DNA from: Formivibrio sp.
GTDB taxonomy: Bacteria > Pseudomonadota > Gammaproteobacteria > Burkholderiales > Chitinibacteraceae
DNA: 52,042 nt
Assembly: GCA_031291275.1 (NCBI GenBank)
Contig: JARLJJ010000180.1
Location: 1-52,042, forward strand
Direction: 5' to 3'
This document shows, one piece after another, positions 1 through 8,384 of the stretch. A program made the translations under genes and the position numbers. The notes beneath the pieces were generated by a model. The model was not told the DNA's origin, searched no databases, and worked only from the letters and a program-made list of their open reading frames with translations. Each line of letters starts with the position of its first letter. Position 1 is the stretch's first letter.

Positions 1-436
1 GCGTGTGGTACCCGGCGCGCATGCATTGCGGGTCATGACCAATCCGGGCAGTCGTTCGCCTGCCTGGGCCACATCGACCGGTCGGGCGCTGCTGGCCAGG
101 ATGGACGATGTGCAACTGGCGAAGGATTTTTCCAGCGGGCTTGAATCGGTTTCACCCGCATCGCCCCGGTCGCTGCCGGAGCTGATGGAACGGCTGGAAC
201 AGGTGCGTCAACAAGGCTGGGCCGTAGCGATTGATGAGGCGGTGCCGGGGGTGGGATCGGTGAGTTGTGCGGTCCGCGATCCGCAAAGCGGGGATTCGAT
301 GGCGTTCTGCCTTACGTTTCCCACCGCGATGGCCTGTGACGCAGAACTCGAGCGGCTGGCGGGTTTGCTGCTGGAGCAGGCGAGCCAGATTGGCAGAAAG
401 GTGGGGGATAACCACTGGAGTGTGAACGCAGGGTGA
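1..436 (+). CDS. IclR-family transcriptional regulator, C-terminal part (cut by window start)
   Basis: Only the last ~145 residues are present, because the reading frame is open back to the first base. The visible part resembles the effector-binding domain of IclR regulators. A stretch around WATSTGRALLA matches the conserved ATxxGKALLA helix start. It is followed by a block ending in DEAVPGVGSVSCAVRD, the usual EE-x-x-G-x-x-x-VA-PV region in degenerate form, and a closing helix. The helix-turn-helix would lie upstream and cannot be checked. The gene ends 72 bases before the OPT transporter gene and points the same way, so it may be the local regulator of the peptide cluster. The family call is moderate because the domain is divergent and incomplete. 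Confidence 0.65.
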   Translation, partial: RVVPGAHALRVMTNPGSRSPAWATSTGRALLARMDDVQLAKDFSSGLESVSPASPRSLPELMERLEQVRQQGWAVAIDEAVPGVGSVSCAVRDPQSGDSMAFCLTFPTAMACDAELERLAGLLLEQASQIGRKVGDNHWSVNAG

Positions 437-508
437 TGACCTTCTGATGGCCGATCAGGAGGGGCTGAACCCGGGCTTTTCTTGATATGACCTTTTCAGG
501 AGTTAATC

Positions 509-2161
509 ATGAGCAATATCGCATCAACCACGGTTGACGGGGTGGCAGGCCGGGAAGGCGCCAGCGCCGCTAGCAAAGAGCACCCAAGCAGCTTCGAGCC
601 CGGCACTTTCATGTTTTTGGTGGCATTGAGTCTGTTTGGCGCCATTATCGCCATCCAGCTCCTGACCACGCTCGGGGTGACGCCCAATACCTCGATTATC
701 GGGGCCCTGGTGGCGATGATCCTGGCCCGGCTGCCGCTGCAATTCTTTGCCCGTTTCCGTTCCGTGCATGTGCAGAACCTGGCGCAGAGTACGATTTCCG
801 CCGCGACATTCGGCGCGGCCAACAGTCTGTTGTTGCCGATCGGCATTCCCTTTCTGTTCGGTCGCCCCGATCTGATCATGCCGATGTTTATCGGCGTTTC
901 GCTGGCCATGCTGCTCGATGGCTATCTGCTCTACCGCATGTTCGGGACCAATGTCTTCCCGGCGACGGGAACCTGGCCGCCGGGCGTGGCTGCGGCCGAG
1001 GCGATCAAGGCCGGCGACGAAGGCGGCAGCCAGGCCAAATTGCTCGGTCTGGGGATCGCGCTGGGCGCGCTGGGCTCCTGGTTCAAGATTCCGATGTCGG
1101 CTTTCGGCACTGCTTTCATCGGCAATATCTGGGCACTGGCGATGTTCGGCGTGGGTTTGCTGCTGCGCGGCTATACCCAGCCCTTGTTCGGCCTCGACAT
1201 CAGCAAGCTCTACATTCCGCACGGCGTCATGGTGGGGGCCGGTCTGGTGGCCTTGTTCCAGGTCGTGGCACTGATCCGTGGCAAAAAGCGCGTCGCAGCG
1301 GAGACGCAATCCACCCTGCAGGCGAATGCCGAGAAAACCAGCCAAAAGGCGATTATCGGTTCGCTGAAACTGGGGTCGCTGGGGTATATCGGCCTGGCGC
1401 TGCTGATTGCCCTGGGCGGCGGCCTCTACAGCGATATGTCGCCGGGCATGCTGCTGGCCTTTGTCCTGTATGCGGCCTTTGCGGCATTTGTTCATGAGCT
1501 GATCGTGGGTCTGGCGGCGATGCATTCGGGCTGGTTTCCGGCTTTCGCCGTGGCGCTGATCACGTTGGTCATTGGTCTGCTGATCGGTTTCCCTCCGGTT
1601 GCGCTGGCCATGCTGTGCGGTTTTTCCGTGGCGACCGGGCCGGCGTTTGCCGACATGGGCTATGACCTGAAGGCGGGCTACATGTTGCGCGGCAACGGTG
1701 CCGATATGGCTTTCGAAATGAATGGCCGGCGCCAGCAGCTCTTTGCCGCCCTGATCGCTTTCGTGGTTGCCATTCCGGTGGTCCTGCTGACCTACAACGG
1801 GTATTTCCTGCAAGGACTGGTGCCGCCGGTGGCCAAGGTCTATGTCGCCACCATCAAGGCCGGTGTCTCGGCGGATATTGCAAAAGCGCTGCTGATCTGG
1901 GCGATTCCGGGAGCGCTGATCCAGTTGCTTGGCGGATCGAAACGCCAGTTGGGCGTACTGCTGGCGACTGGCCTCCTGATCTTCAATGCCAAAGCCGGCT
2001 GGGCCGTCATGGTCGGCATTGCACTGCGCCTGCTCATCGTCAGGTTCGCCGGTGACAAAGCCCGCAACCAGATGGAAGTTTTTGCCGCGGGCGTGATTGC
2101 CGGCGATGCGTTATTCGGATTTTTCAATTCCCTGCTGGCGACAAAACCTGCAGGCAAATGA
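509..2161 (+). CDS. OPT-family oligopeptide transporter
   Basis: A 550-residue integral membrane protein of the OPT/YSL superfamily, which carries small peptides or metal chelates across the inner membrane with protons. Many hydrophobic helices are spread along the whole chain. The soluble N-terminal ~35 residues and a hydrophilic loop near residues 255-285 (rich in Lys, Glu and Gln) are the only long polar stretches. A GTWPPGVAAAEAIKAGDEGG segment around residues 154-173 matches the OPT signature in which a WPxGxAxAE motif follows a membrane helix. The start ATG has a good ribosome-binding site (AGGAG, 8 bases upstream). It heads a set with a DUF1177 protein, an AroM-like protein and dipeptidase E, suggesting import of a small peptide that the next genes process. 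The substrate is unknown. Confidence 0.88.
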   Translation: MSNIASTTVDGVAGREGASAASKEHPSSFEPGTFMFLVALSLFGAIIAIQLLTTLGVTPNTSIIGALVAMILARLPLQFFARFRSVHVQNLAQSTISAATFGAANSLLLPIGIPFLFGRPDLIMPMFIGVSLAMLLDGYLLYRMFGTNVFPATGTWPPGVAAAEAIKAGDEGGSQAKLLGLGIALGALGSWFKIPMSAFGTAFIGNIWALAMFGVGLLLRGYTQPLFGLDISKLYIPHGVMVGAGLVALFQVVALIRGKKRVAAETQSTLQANAEKTSQKAIIGSLKLGSLGYIGLALLIALGGGLYSDMSPGMLLAFVLYAAFAAFVHELIVGLAAMHSGWFPAFAVALITLVIGLLIGFPPVALAMLCGFSVATGPAFADMGYDLKAGYMLRGNGADMAFEMNGRRQQLFAALIAFVVAIPVVLLTYNGYFLQGLVPPVAKVYVATIKAGVSADIAKALLIWAIPGALIQLLGGSKRQLGVLLATGLLIFNAKAGWAVMVGIALRLLIVRFAGDKARNQMEVFAAGVIAGDALFGFFNSLLATKPAGK

Positions 2162-2223
2162 TTCTCTGGCCGGGATCGAGTAGCGCCCGACCCATTCTGT
2201 CTAAACAAAGTTGAGGTATTCCC

Positions 2224-3171
2224 ATGAGTCTTTATCAGACGCTGCAGGTTTTTGAAGCCTTCGACAGTGCCTATGCCAGCGGCCAGAGCGTGGTCAACCT
2301 GCTGAAAAACTATCCGATGGCGGCGATCAGCGTGACGGAAATCAACGGCAACAAAGGCCGGACCGATTTCGTGAAAGTGGTGATTCGCGGTTCGCACGGC
2401 AAGCAGGGCGGCGGCTCGGCGCCGACCCTGGGTATCGTTGGCCGGCTGGGTGGCATCGGCGCGCGGCCGAGCCGCATCGGCATGGTGTCGGACGCAGATG
2501 GCGCGGTGGCTGCGATGGCCGCCGCGCTGAAACTCGCGCACATGCAATCGCAGGGCGATGTGCTGCCCGGCGATGTGATCCTGACCACGCAGATTTGCCC
2601 GAATGCGCCGACCCGCCCGCACGAGCCGGTCGATTTCATGGATTCGCCGGTGGAAACCGAGGACATGAACGAGCACGAAGTGTCTCCGGAGATGGATGCC
2701 GTGCTGTCGATCGATACCACCAAGGGCAACCGCATCCTGAACCACAAGGGTTACGCGATCTCGCCCACGGTGAAGCAGGGCTACATCCTGCGCGTATCGG
2801 AAGACCTGCTGCGCATCATGGAAATGACCAGCGGCCAGCTGCCGGTCACTTTCCCGATCACCACGCAGGACATCACCCCCTACGGCAATGACGTGTTCCA
2901 TATCAACAGCATCCTGCAACCTTCGGTGGCCACGACGGCGCCGGTGGTCGGCGTGGCGATCAGCGCCCAGAGCGCCGTGCCGGGCTGCGGTACCGGGGCC
3001 AGCCATGAGGTCGATATTGCCGCGGCCACCAAGTTCGTCGTCGAAGTGGCCAAGGAATTCACGCGCGGTACCTGCCGCTTTTTTGATCGGGAAGAATATG
3101 CACGCTTGCTGGCGCTGTACGGTTCGCTCGCCCATCTGCAACAACGCCAGCGGGTCGAGGAGACAGCATAA
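2224..3171 (+). CDS. DUF1177 family protein
   Basis: A 315-residue soluble protein of the DUF1177 family, whose function is not established. No signal peptide or membrane segment is visible. The chain has a Gly-rich loop near residues 58-85 (HGKQGGGSAPTLGIVGRLGG) and an acidic segment VDFMDSPVETEDMNEHE around residues 136-152. A later sequence SAQSAVPGCGTGASHEVDIA contains the only prominent Cys and a conserved-looking His. His and Asp residues in these blocks could bind metal, but that is inference. The gene is preceded by GAGG and its stop codon overlaps the aroM-like start (TAATG), so the two are translationally coupled. DUF1177 proteins recur beside OPT transporters and AroM-like proteins, which supports a shared peptide pathway. 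Confidence 0.85.
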   Translation: MSLYQTLQVFEAFDSAYASGQSVVNLLKNYPMAAISVTEINGNKGRTDFVKVVIRGSHGKQGGGSAPTLGIVGRLGGIGARPSRIGMVSDADGAVAAMAAALKLAHMQSQGDVLPGDVILTTQICPNAPTRPHEPVDFMDSPVETEDMNEHEVSPEMDAVLSIDTTKGNRILNHKGYAISPTVKQGYILRVSEDLLRIMEMTSGQLPVTFPITTQDITPYGNDVFHINSILQPSVATTAPVVGVAISAQSAVPGCGTGASHEVDIAAATKFVVEVAKEFTRGTCRFFDREEYARLLALYGSLAHLQQRQRVEETA

Positions 3172-3848
3172 TGGCGGCCCATTTTTTGGGGACGTTGACC
3201 ATCGGCCAGGCGCCGCGTGCCGATATCACGCCGATCCTGAATGCGCATCTGCCCGAGCGCGTGAGCCTGCACCTCGGCGTACTGGACGGTCTGAGCAAGG
3301 AAGAGATCGCGGCCCGCTTCACGCCGCGCCCCGGCGATGCGGTACTGACCACGCGGCTGCTCGATGGCAGCTCGGTGGTTCTCGGAAAACCGGCAGTGCG
3401 CGTCGTCCTGCAGGAAAAGCTGGATCTGCTCGAAGCGCACGGCTGCAGTCTGATCGTCCTGCTCTGCACTGGGGAGTTCGAGGGCCTGGCTTGCAGGAAA
3501 GCCTGGCTGATCGAGCCTGATCATCTGGTCCCTCCTGTTGTCGCTTCGTTGGTGAACTCGCACCAGGTCGGCGTCGTGGTGCCTTTGCCGGCGCAGATGA
3601 ATAGCGAAGCGCGCAAGTGGCAACCACTGGCGCGCACCCCGCTGTACGCGGTGGCCTCCCCGTATGCCGACGGGGTCGATGCGGTGGCGCGTGCCGCGCT
3701 GGAATTGAAATCACGCGGCGCGGAAATACTGCTGTTCGACTGCATGGGCTTTACCGAGCGTCATCGTGAAGTGGCGCGCGAAGCCAGCGGTCTGCCGGTG
3801 CTGTTGTCGAATGCGCTGGTTGCGCGCTTGTTAGCTGAGTTGGTTTGA
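3171..3848 (+). CDS. AroM family protein
   Basis: A 225-residue AroM-family protein. The N-terminal [10 protein letters not shown] block (residues 10-19) is the family hallmark. Two cysteine motifs, LLCTGEF near residue 100 and DCMGFT near residue 191, sit where Asp/Glu racemase-like folds place their paired catalytic cysteines. AroM has no proven activity. The resemblance to amino-acid racemases is structural inference, and would fit a pathway for unusual or D-residue peptides. The start overlaps the DUF1177 stop codon and the gene ends 10 bases before pepE. No transit signal or membrane segment is seen. The E. coli aroM product is of similar length. Confidence 0.82.
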   Translation: MAAHFLGTLTIGQAPRADITPILNAHLPERVSLHLGVLDGLSKEEIAARFTPRPGDAVLTTRLLDGSSVVLGKPAVRVVLQEKLDLLEAHGCSLIVLLCTGEFEGLACRKAWLIEPDHLVPPVVASLVNSHQVGVVVPLPAQMNSEARKWQPLARTPLYAVASPYADGVDAVARAALELKSRGAEILLFDCMGFTERHREVAREASGLPVLLSNALVARLLAELV

Positions 3849-3858
3849 AAGGAAATTC

Positions 3859-4554
3859 ATGGAACTCTTGTTGCTGAGTAACTCGAAAACGCCGGAAGGC
3901 GGCTATCTGACCCATGCGCTGGAACCGGCCCGTGTCATGCTGCGTGACCGGAAAAAGACGCTGTTCATTCCTTATGCCGGGGTGACCGTTGGCTGGGATG
4001 AATACACGGACAAAGTGTGGGACGCTTTCTCCCCGCTCGGATTGGAGATCGAATCGGCGCATGCGGTGGCCGATCCCTGCGCGGCGGTTGCCCAAGCCGA
4101 GGCGATCATTGTCGGCGGCGGCAACACGTTTCAATTGCTGAAGGTTTGCCGCGAACAGGGTTTGCTGCCCGCCATCGCGGCCCGGGTTCGTGCCGGGGCA
4201 GCCTATATCGGCTGGAGCGCCGGTGCGAATCTCGCTTGCCCGACCATCTGCACCACCAACGACATGCCGATTGCCGATCCGGGCGGTTTTGCCGCGCTCG
4301 GGCTGATCGACTTCCAGATCAACCCGCACTACACCAATGCCTTGCCGGTCGGGCATCAGGGCGAGACGCGCGACCAGCGAATCGCCGAACTGCTGGTGGC
4401 CAATCCGCAGATGCACGTGCTCGGCCTGCCCGAAGGCGACTGGCTGGAAGTGCGTCGCAATCAGGCGAGTTTGCACGGACCTTATCCCGCGATGGCGTTC
4501 CGCGCCGGCGCAGCGCCGCAAGCGCTGCCAGCGGGCAGCGCACTGTCGTTTTGA
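3859..4554 (+). CDS. pepE: Dipeptidase E (family S51 alpha-aspartyl dipeptidase)
   Basis: A 231-residue cytoplasmic serine peptidase of family S51, which cleaves Asp-X dipeptides. The nucleophile Ser120 lies in GWSAGAN, Asp135 in TTNDMP and His157 in NPHYTN. These positions equal the catalytic Ser120, Asp135 and His157 reported for Salmonella PepE, so the enzyme looks complete and colinear. An upstream glycine turn, IVGGGNTF, is also typical. It has a clear AAGGAAA ribosome-binding site and closes the OPT-DUF1177-AroM operon, just before a strong terminator. In this context it probably hydrolyses the peptide delivered by the OPT transporter. Substrate preference for aspartyl peptides is known for the family but not shown here. 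Confidence 0.93.
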   Translation: MELLLLSNSKTPEGGYLTHALEPARVMLRDRKKTLFIPYAGVTVGWDEYTDKVWDAFSPLGLEIESAHAVADPCAAVAQAEAIIVGGGNTFQLLKVCREQGLLPAIAARVRAGAAYIGWSAGANLACPTICTTNDMPIADPGGFAALGLIDFQINPHYTNALPVGHQGETRDQRIAELLVANPQMHVLGLPEGDWLEVRRNQASLHGPYPAMAFRAGAAPQALPAGSALSF

Positions 4555-4616
4555 ACGGGGAGGGGCGCTGGGCCTTCTCTGCGGCAAACCGCTTGCGGAC
4601 TGCGCATGGGCGAATT

Positions 4617-4649
4617 AAAAAAGGCCACTCCAATCGGGGTGGCCGTTTT
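4617..4649. terminator. Bidirectional rho-independent terminator
   Basis: GGCCACTCC and GGGGTGGCC pair around an AATC loop (one G-T type mismatch). The stem is preceded by six A residues and followed by GTTTT, so it can act on both strands. It separates pepE (plus) from the convergent flavoprotein gene (minus). Confidence 0.85.
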
Positions 4650-4664
4650 GCCGAGAGTCGCGGA

Positions 4665-6323
4665 TCAGCTCCAGTCTTCGCCCTTGCGTGCACCGCCGGT
4701 GGCCGCACTGCCGCCGGTGATGTCGAGCGCCACGGCTTCCGCTGCCTTGATGCCATCGACGCCAGCAGAGAAAATCCCGCCGGCATAACCTGCGCCTTCG
4801 CCGGCCGGGAACAGGCCGCGCGTGTTGATGCTCTGGAAATCGTCGCCGCGCTTGATGCGCACTGGCGACGAGGTGCGCGTTTCCACACCGGTCAGCACCG
4901 CATCGTCCATGGCATAACCGTTGATTTGGCGCTCGAACGCCGGCAGCGCCTCGCGAATGGCCTTGACCACGAACTCCGGCAGACATTGGCGCAGATCGGC
5001 CGGCGTCACGCCTGGCGTGTAGGACGGGATCACGTGACCGAGATGCGTGGAAGGACGGCGGGCGAGGAAATCGCCCACACGCTGCGCCGGCGCGTTGTAG
5101 TTGCTGCCGCCAGCGACGAACGCCTTGCTTTCCCACTGGCGCTGGTATTCGATCCCGGCGAGCGGATGGCCGGGGAAATCGACTTCCGGCGTGACGTTGA
5201 CGACGAGTCCGCTGTTGGCGTTGCGCTCGTTGCGCGAATACTGGCTCATGCCGTTGGTCACGACGCGGCCTTCTTCCGACGTGGCCGCGACCACGGTGCC
5301 GCCCGGGCACATGCAGAAACTGTAGGCCGCCCGGCCGTTGCTGGCGTGATGTACCAGCTTGTAGTCGGCCGCGCCCAGGATCGGGTTGCCGGCAAATTTG
5401 CCGAAGCGGGCCTTGTCGATCATCGACTGCGGATGCTCGATGCGCACGCCGATCGAGAACGGCTTGGCCTCCACATACACGCCCTTGTCGAACAGCATCT
5501 GGAAGGTATCGCGCGCGCTGTGGCCCACCGCCAGCACCACGTGGCTGGTGGCAATGATTTCGCCGCTGGCGAGCTTCACCCCGGTGACCTTGCCCTGTTC
5601 GGCATCGCCTTCGCGCAGGATTTCTTCGACGCGGGCCGAGAAGCGGATCTCTCCGCCCAGCGCGATGATCTGTTCGCGGATGTGCTCGACCATGCCGACC
5701 AGGCGGAAGGTGCCGATGTGCGGCTTGCTGAGGTACATGATTTCTTCGGGCGCGCCGGCCTTGACGAACTCTTCGAGCACCTTGCGACCGTGGAATTTCG
5801 GGTCCTTGATCTGGCTGTGCAGCTTGCCGTCCGAGAAGGTGCCGGCGCCGCCTTCGCCGAACTGCACGTTCGATTCCGGATCGAGCTTGCCTTGACGCCA
5901 CAGGCCCCAAGTATCCTGCGTGCGCTCGCGCACCGCCTTGCCGCGCTCCAGCACGATCGGCTTGAAGCCCATTTGTGCCAGTGTCAGCGCGGCCATGAAA
6001 CCGCACGGCCCCATGCCGATCACCACCGGACGCTCTGCCAGATCGGCCGGTGCTTGTGCGACGTGCCGGTAGGTCATGTCCGGCCGGGGCATGACATGGT
6101 GATCCGCGGCAAACTGCTTGAGCAGGGCGGCTTCGTTTTTGACTTCGGCATCGAGGGTGTAGACCAGCAGGATGTCGTTTTTCTTGCGTGCATCAAAGCC
6201 GCGGCGGTAGATCGTAAAGCCGACGAGCGCACTGGCCGGAATGCCGAGTTTCTTCAGCAGGGCCGCCGGCAGTTCGTCGGCGGTATGGTCGAGCGGGAGT
6301 TTTATTTCAGTGATGCGCAGCAT
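4665..6323 (-). CDS. FAD-dependent dehydrogenase of the COG2509 type
   Basis: About 552 residues if translation starts at MLRITEIK, which has GGAAG 9 bases upstream; an in-frame ATG 11 codons earlier has no such site. An N-terminal domain of ~90 residues precedes an FAD-binding Rossmann core with VIGMGPCGFMAALTLAQMG near residue 100. A FGEGGAGTFSDGKLHS block (near residue 155), a CMCPGG cysteine motif (near residue 338) and the C-terminal GLFPAGEGAGYAGG FAD motif follow. These are the marks of the uncharacterised FAD-dependent dehydrogenase family. The physiological substrate is unknown. No partner gene is linked; yitT upstream points the same way but is separated by ~80 bases. Confidence 0.88.
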   Translation of the reverse strand: MLRITEIKLPLDHTADELPAALLKKLGIPASALVGFTIYRRGFDARKKNDILLVYTLDAEVKNEAALLKQFAADHHVMPRPDMTYRHVAQAPADLAERPVVIGMGPCGFMAALTLAQMGFKPIVLERGKAVRERTQDTWGLWRQGKLDPESNVQFGEGGAGTFSDGKLHSQIKDPKFHGRKVLEEFVKAGAPEEIMYLSKPHIGTFRLVGMVEHIREQIIALGGEIRFSARVEEILREGDAEQGKVTGVKLASGEIIATSHVVLAVGHSARDTFQMLFDKGVYVEAKPFSIGVRIEHPQSMIDKARFGKFAGNPILGAADYKLVHHASNGRAAYSFCMCPGGTVVAATSEEGRVVTNGMSQYSRNERNANSGLVVNVTPEVDFPGHPLAGIEYQRQWESKAFVAGGSNYNAPAQRVGDFLARRPSTHLGHVIPSYTPGVTPADLRQCLPEFVVKAIREALPAFERQINGYAMDDAVLTGVETRTSSPVRIKRGDDFQSINTRGLFPAGEGAGYAGGIFSAGVDGIKAAEAVALDITGGSAATGGARKGEDWS

Positions 6324-6405
6324 GGGAAAGTCTTCCGGAAAAACAGGGGGCGCCACAAAACGGCAATGAGGCCGCCATTGTAGCGCCCGCGCGGCGGCAC
6401 GTCAG

Positions 6406-7014
6406 TCAAAAGCCGGTGTAGCGCCCCGGACGATGATTGATGGTGATCACCAGGTTGAGTGCGACTGCGCCCAGGACCGATAGGGCGACCAGTGAAACAT
6501 CCTTGACCAAAAGGGCGGTGCCGACGATCAGGCAATCGCCGGCCATCTGCACCTTGCCGGCGCGCCAGCCACGGGTTTTTTGTAGATAAATGGCCATGAC
6601 CCCCAGGCCGCCGAGACTGGCATTGTGGCGCATCAGCATCAGAAGACCCACGCCGGCCAGCAAGCCGGCCATGACTGTGGCGAAGACAGGCTGCAGGCTG
6701 CCAAGCTGAATCCAGTGCGGCAAAATTTCGCTGTAGAGCGAGAGCATGGCAATGGCCGCAAAAGTTTTGAACGTGAACGTCCAGCCCAGCGCGCGCACGG
6801 CGAAAATATAAAACGGCAGGTTGATCACAAAAAAGATTGCGCCAAACGGGTAACCGCTGACGTAATGCAGCAGGAACGCCATTCCGGCCGTACCGCCAGT
6901 TAAAAGTCCTGCATGGCGAAACAGTACGACTGATAGCGCAATGAATAGCGTGCCGACCAGCAGCGCTTGAATATCTTCGATCAGGCTATGCGGGGGAGCA
7001 GAAGGTGTCGTCAT
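6406..7014 (-). CDS. YitT family membrane protein
   Basis: A 202-residue membrane protein with about five or six hydrophobic helices, matching the YitT/DUF161 integral membrane domain. A GGTAGMAFLLHYVSGYPFG segment near residues 35-53 is typical of the family. It is shorter than Bacillus YitT-like proteins (about 280-290 residues) because the soluble C-terminal domain is absent, as in many proteobacterial members. Function is unknown. The start codon has no purine-rich ribosome-binding site and lies only 5 bases from a GC-rich hairpin, so the start may be mis-set or the message may be leaderless. No other credible start is visible before the first membrane helix. Confidence 0.85.
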   Translation of the reverse strand: MTTPSAPPHSLIEDIQALLVGTLFIALSVVLFRHAGLLTGGTAGMAFLLHYVSGYPFGAIFFVINLPFYIFAVRALGWTFTFKTFAAIAMLSLYSEILPHWIQLGSLQPVFATVMAGLLAGVGLLMLMRHNASLGGLGVMAIYLQKTRGWRAGKVQMAGDCLIVGTALLVKDVSLVALSVLGAVALNLVITINHRPGRYTGF

Positions 7015-7015
7015 G

Positions 7016-7042
7016 AAAACGCCCGGTTGAATGAACCGGGCG
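7016..7042 (-). terminator. GC-rich hairpin with T-run upstream of yitT-like gene
   Basis: CGCCCGGTT and AACCGGGCG form a perfect 9-bp stem with a GAATG loop. On the minus strand it is followed by TTTT, fitting a terminator for the upstream 7088-7717 gene. It ends five bases before the next start codon, so it could also restrict translation. Confidence 0.6.
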
Positions 7043-7087
7043 AGTATGGCTGGGCGTTAATACCCGAACAATCAGGGTTTCCCCTGC

Positions 7088-7717
7088 TCAGCGGTCGGCC
7101 ATTTCACGGAATCGCTGGGCCGCGATTTCCATGTTGGGCGCGTTGATGACCGCTTTGCCGACAATCACATATTCCGGCGTCAGGATCGGTTTGATCCGCT
7201 CCAGGGTTGGCACGTCCACGCCGCCGGCAATGGCCATTTGGATGCCGCCCAAGCCCTGGATGTCCAGACACTCACGGAAACTACTGATCAAGCTGTCTCC
7301 ACAGTCGGCATTCTTGTGGACGCACAAGTAACGAGCCCCGAGTGATTTCAGGCGGGCGGAGCGTGCACGGTAATCCTGAACGCGTTGCATATCGAACATC
7401 ACATCCACGCCGTGCGCATCGGCGATTCTAAGCACAGCGCTAACTGCCTGATCTGACGCCAGCGCCAGCATGGAGAACATCTGGGCGCCGGAATTGCACA
7501 TCAGCGTGGCCGCCTGTTCCGGACCATCGATGATCTTGCTGTCTATGTAGACAGGCTTGTCTGGGCAGTGTTCTTTTATTTTGGCGACGATGCCAATGCC
7601 GCAAAGATGAAACAAGTTGGTGCCCACTTCAATCAGGTCAAAAAAGTGACCAACCCGTGCAACGGCATTGAGGGCAAGGTGTTCATCCAGCAAGTCGACA
7701 ACAAAAATGAGCTTCAT
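7088..7717 (-). CDS. 3-hexulose-6-phosphate synthase-like protein (OMP decarboxylase superfamily)
   Basis: A 209-residue single-domain TIM barrel of the OMP decarboxylase superfamily. It starts MKLIFVVDLLD (strand 1), has the signature Asp-x-Lys-x-x-Asp as DSKIID near residue 60, then FDMQR, LCVHKN and AIAGGVD, and ends with the phosphate-binding VIVGKAVINAPN. The order resembles 3-hexulose-6-phosphate synthase and 3-keto-L-gulonate-6-phosphate decarboxylase more than PyrF. The first condenses formaldehyde with ribulose 5-phosphate, the second works in ascorbate use. No hexuloisomerase or ula-type gene is adjacent, so the reaction cannot be chosen. No ribosome-binding site stands out. It is divergent from the host-attachment-family gene. 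Confidence 0.75.
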   Translation of the reverse strand: MKLIFVVDLLDEHLALNAVARVGHFFDLIEVGTNLFHLCGIGIVAKIKEHCPDKPVYIDSKIIDGPEQAATLMCNSGAQMFSMLALASDQAVSAVLRIADAHGVDVMFDMQRVQDYRARSARLKSLGARYLCVHKNADCGDSLISSFRECLDIQGLGGIQMAIAGGVDVPTLERIKPILTPEYVIVGKAVINAPNMEIAAQRFREMADR

Positions 7718-7905
7718 GGGTTTGGAAGGGGCTTGGAATGTTGTTTATTGTGGCCGATTACGCCCGGGATTACCACGATTTGTATGTAAAACTTCCGCAC
7801 TACAAAATGTTTGCCGTCCATCTTGTGCAAGTCGTTTTCACTTTGCCCAGCTTACAACGGAGCGCTAAGCTGAGAAGTCCTGTCCTCACCCTTCTGGAGC
7901 GTACT

Positions 7906-8331
7906 ATGGCCAAAACGTGGATCCTTGTTGCCAATGCCTGCCAGGCACGAATTTATTTTCGCAATGGAATCAAGCAGGAACTTGCACTCGTCAAGGAGAT
8001 GATTCATCCGGAAAGTCGAATGAAAAATGCCGATCTGGTCTCGGATCGGGCCGGCAGCATGCCGGGGACAGGAAATGGGCAAGGTTCCAAGCAACCGCAG
8101 GCAATACCCAAGCAGAACGAAGCAATGCATTTCGCGCAGGAACTGGCGCAGACGCTTAATCAGGGGCGTTGCAGCCAGCAATTCGAACGCATTATTCTGG
8201 TCGCGCCACCGGCATTCATGGGTTTGTTGAGCGAAAAGCTCGATGTGCAGACCAATAAGTTTGTCACAGACCGTTTGGGCAAGGATTACACCCAGGCGAC
8301 AGAAAAGGAACTGGTTGGCTTCTTGGCGTAA
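7906..8331 (+). CDS. Host attachment family protein (baeRF-like)
   Basis: About 141 residues from ATG at 7906, which has GGAG seven bases upstream. A frame extension to 7738 lacks a site and looks like non-coding sequence. The chain opens with TWILVANACQARIYF, the usual first strand of the Host_attach (PF10116) family. It has a basic, Gln-rich linker near residues 50-70 and a C-terminal block ILVAPPAFMGLL followed by a helix-rich end with KDYTQATEKEL. The family is named from plant-host attachment in Agrobacterium and is related to the release-factor/Pelota fold, but its biochemical role is not settled. Many free-living bacteria carry it. It stands alone between divergent HPS-like and co-oriented EamA genes. 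Confidence 0.85.
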   Translation: MAKTWILVANACQARIYFRNGIKQELALVKEMIHPESRMKNADLVSDRAGSMPGTGNGQGSKQPQAIPKQNEAMHFAQELAQTLNQGRCSQQFERIILVAPPAFMGLLSEKLDVQTNKFVTDRLGKDYTQATEKELVGFLA

Positions 8332-8384
8332 TCCCTACTTCATTCGTTGGTCGGGAGGCTTCGCTTCACTGTTAAAATCGGGAA

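Noticed and set aside
524-1813. 429-residue minus-strand open frame
   Set aside because: It is the complement of the OPT transporter and is rich in Gln, His and Arg, as expected of a shadow frame.
4017-6383. 788-residue open frame on the plus strand
   Set aside because: It is the antisense shadow of the FAD-dependent dehydrogenase gene. It is Arg/Ala/His-rich and has no recognisable motif or ribosome-binding site.
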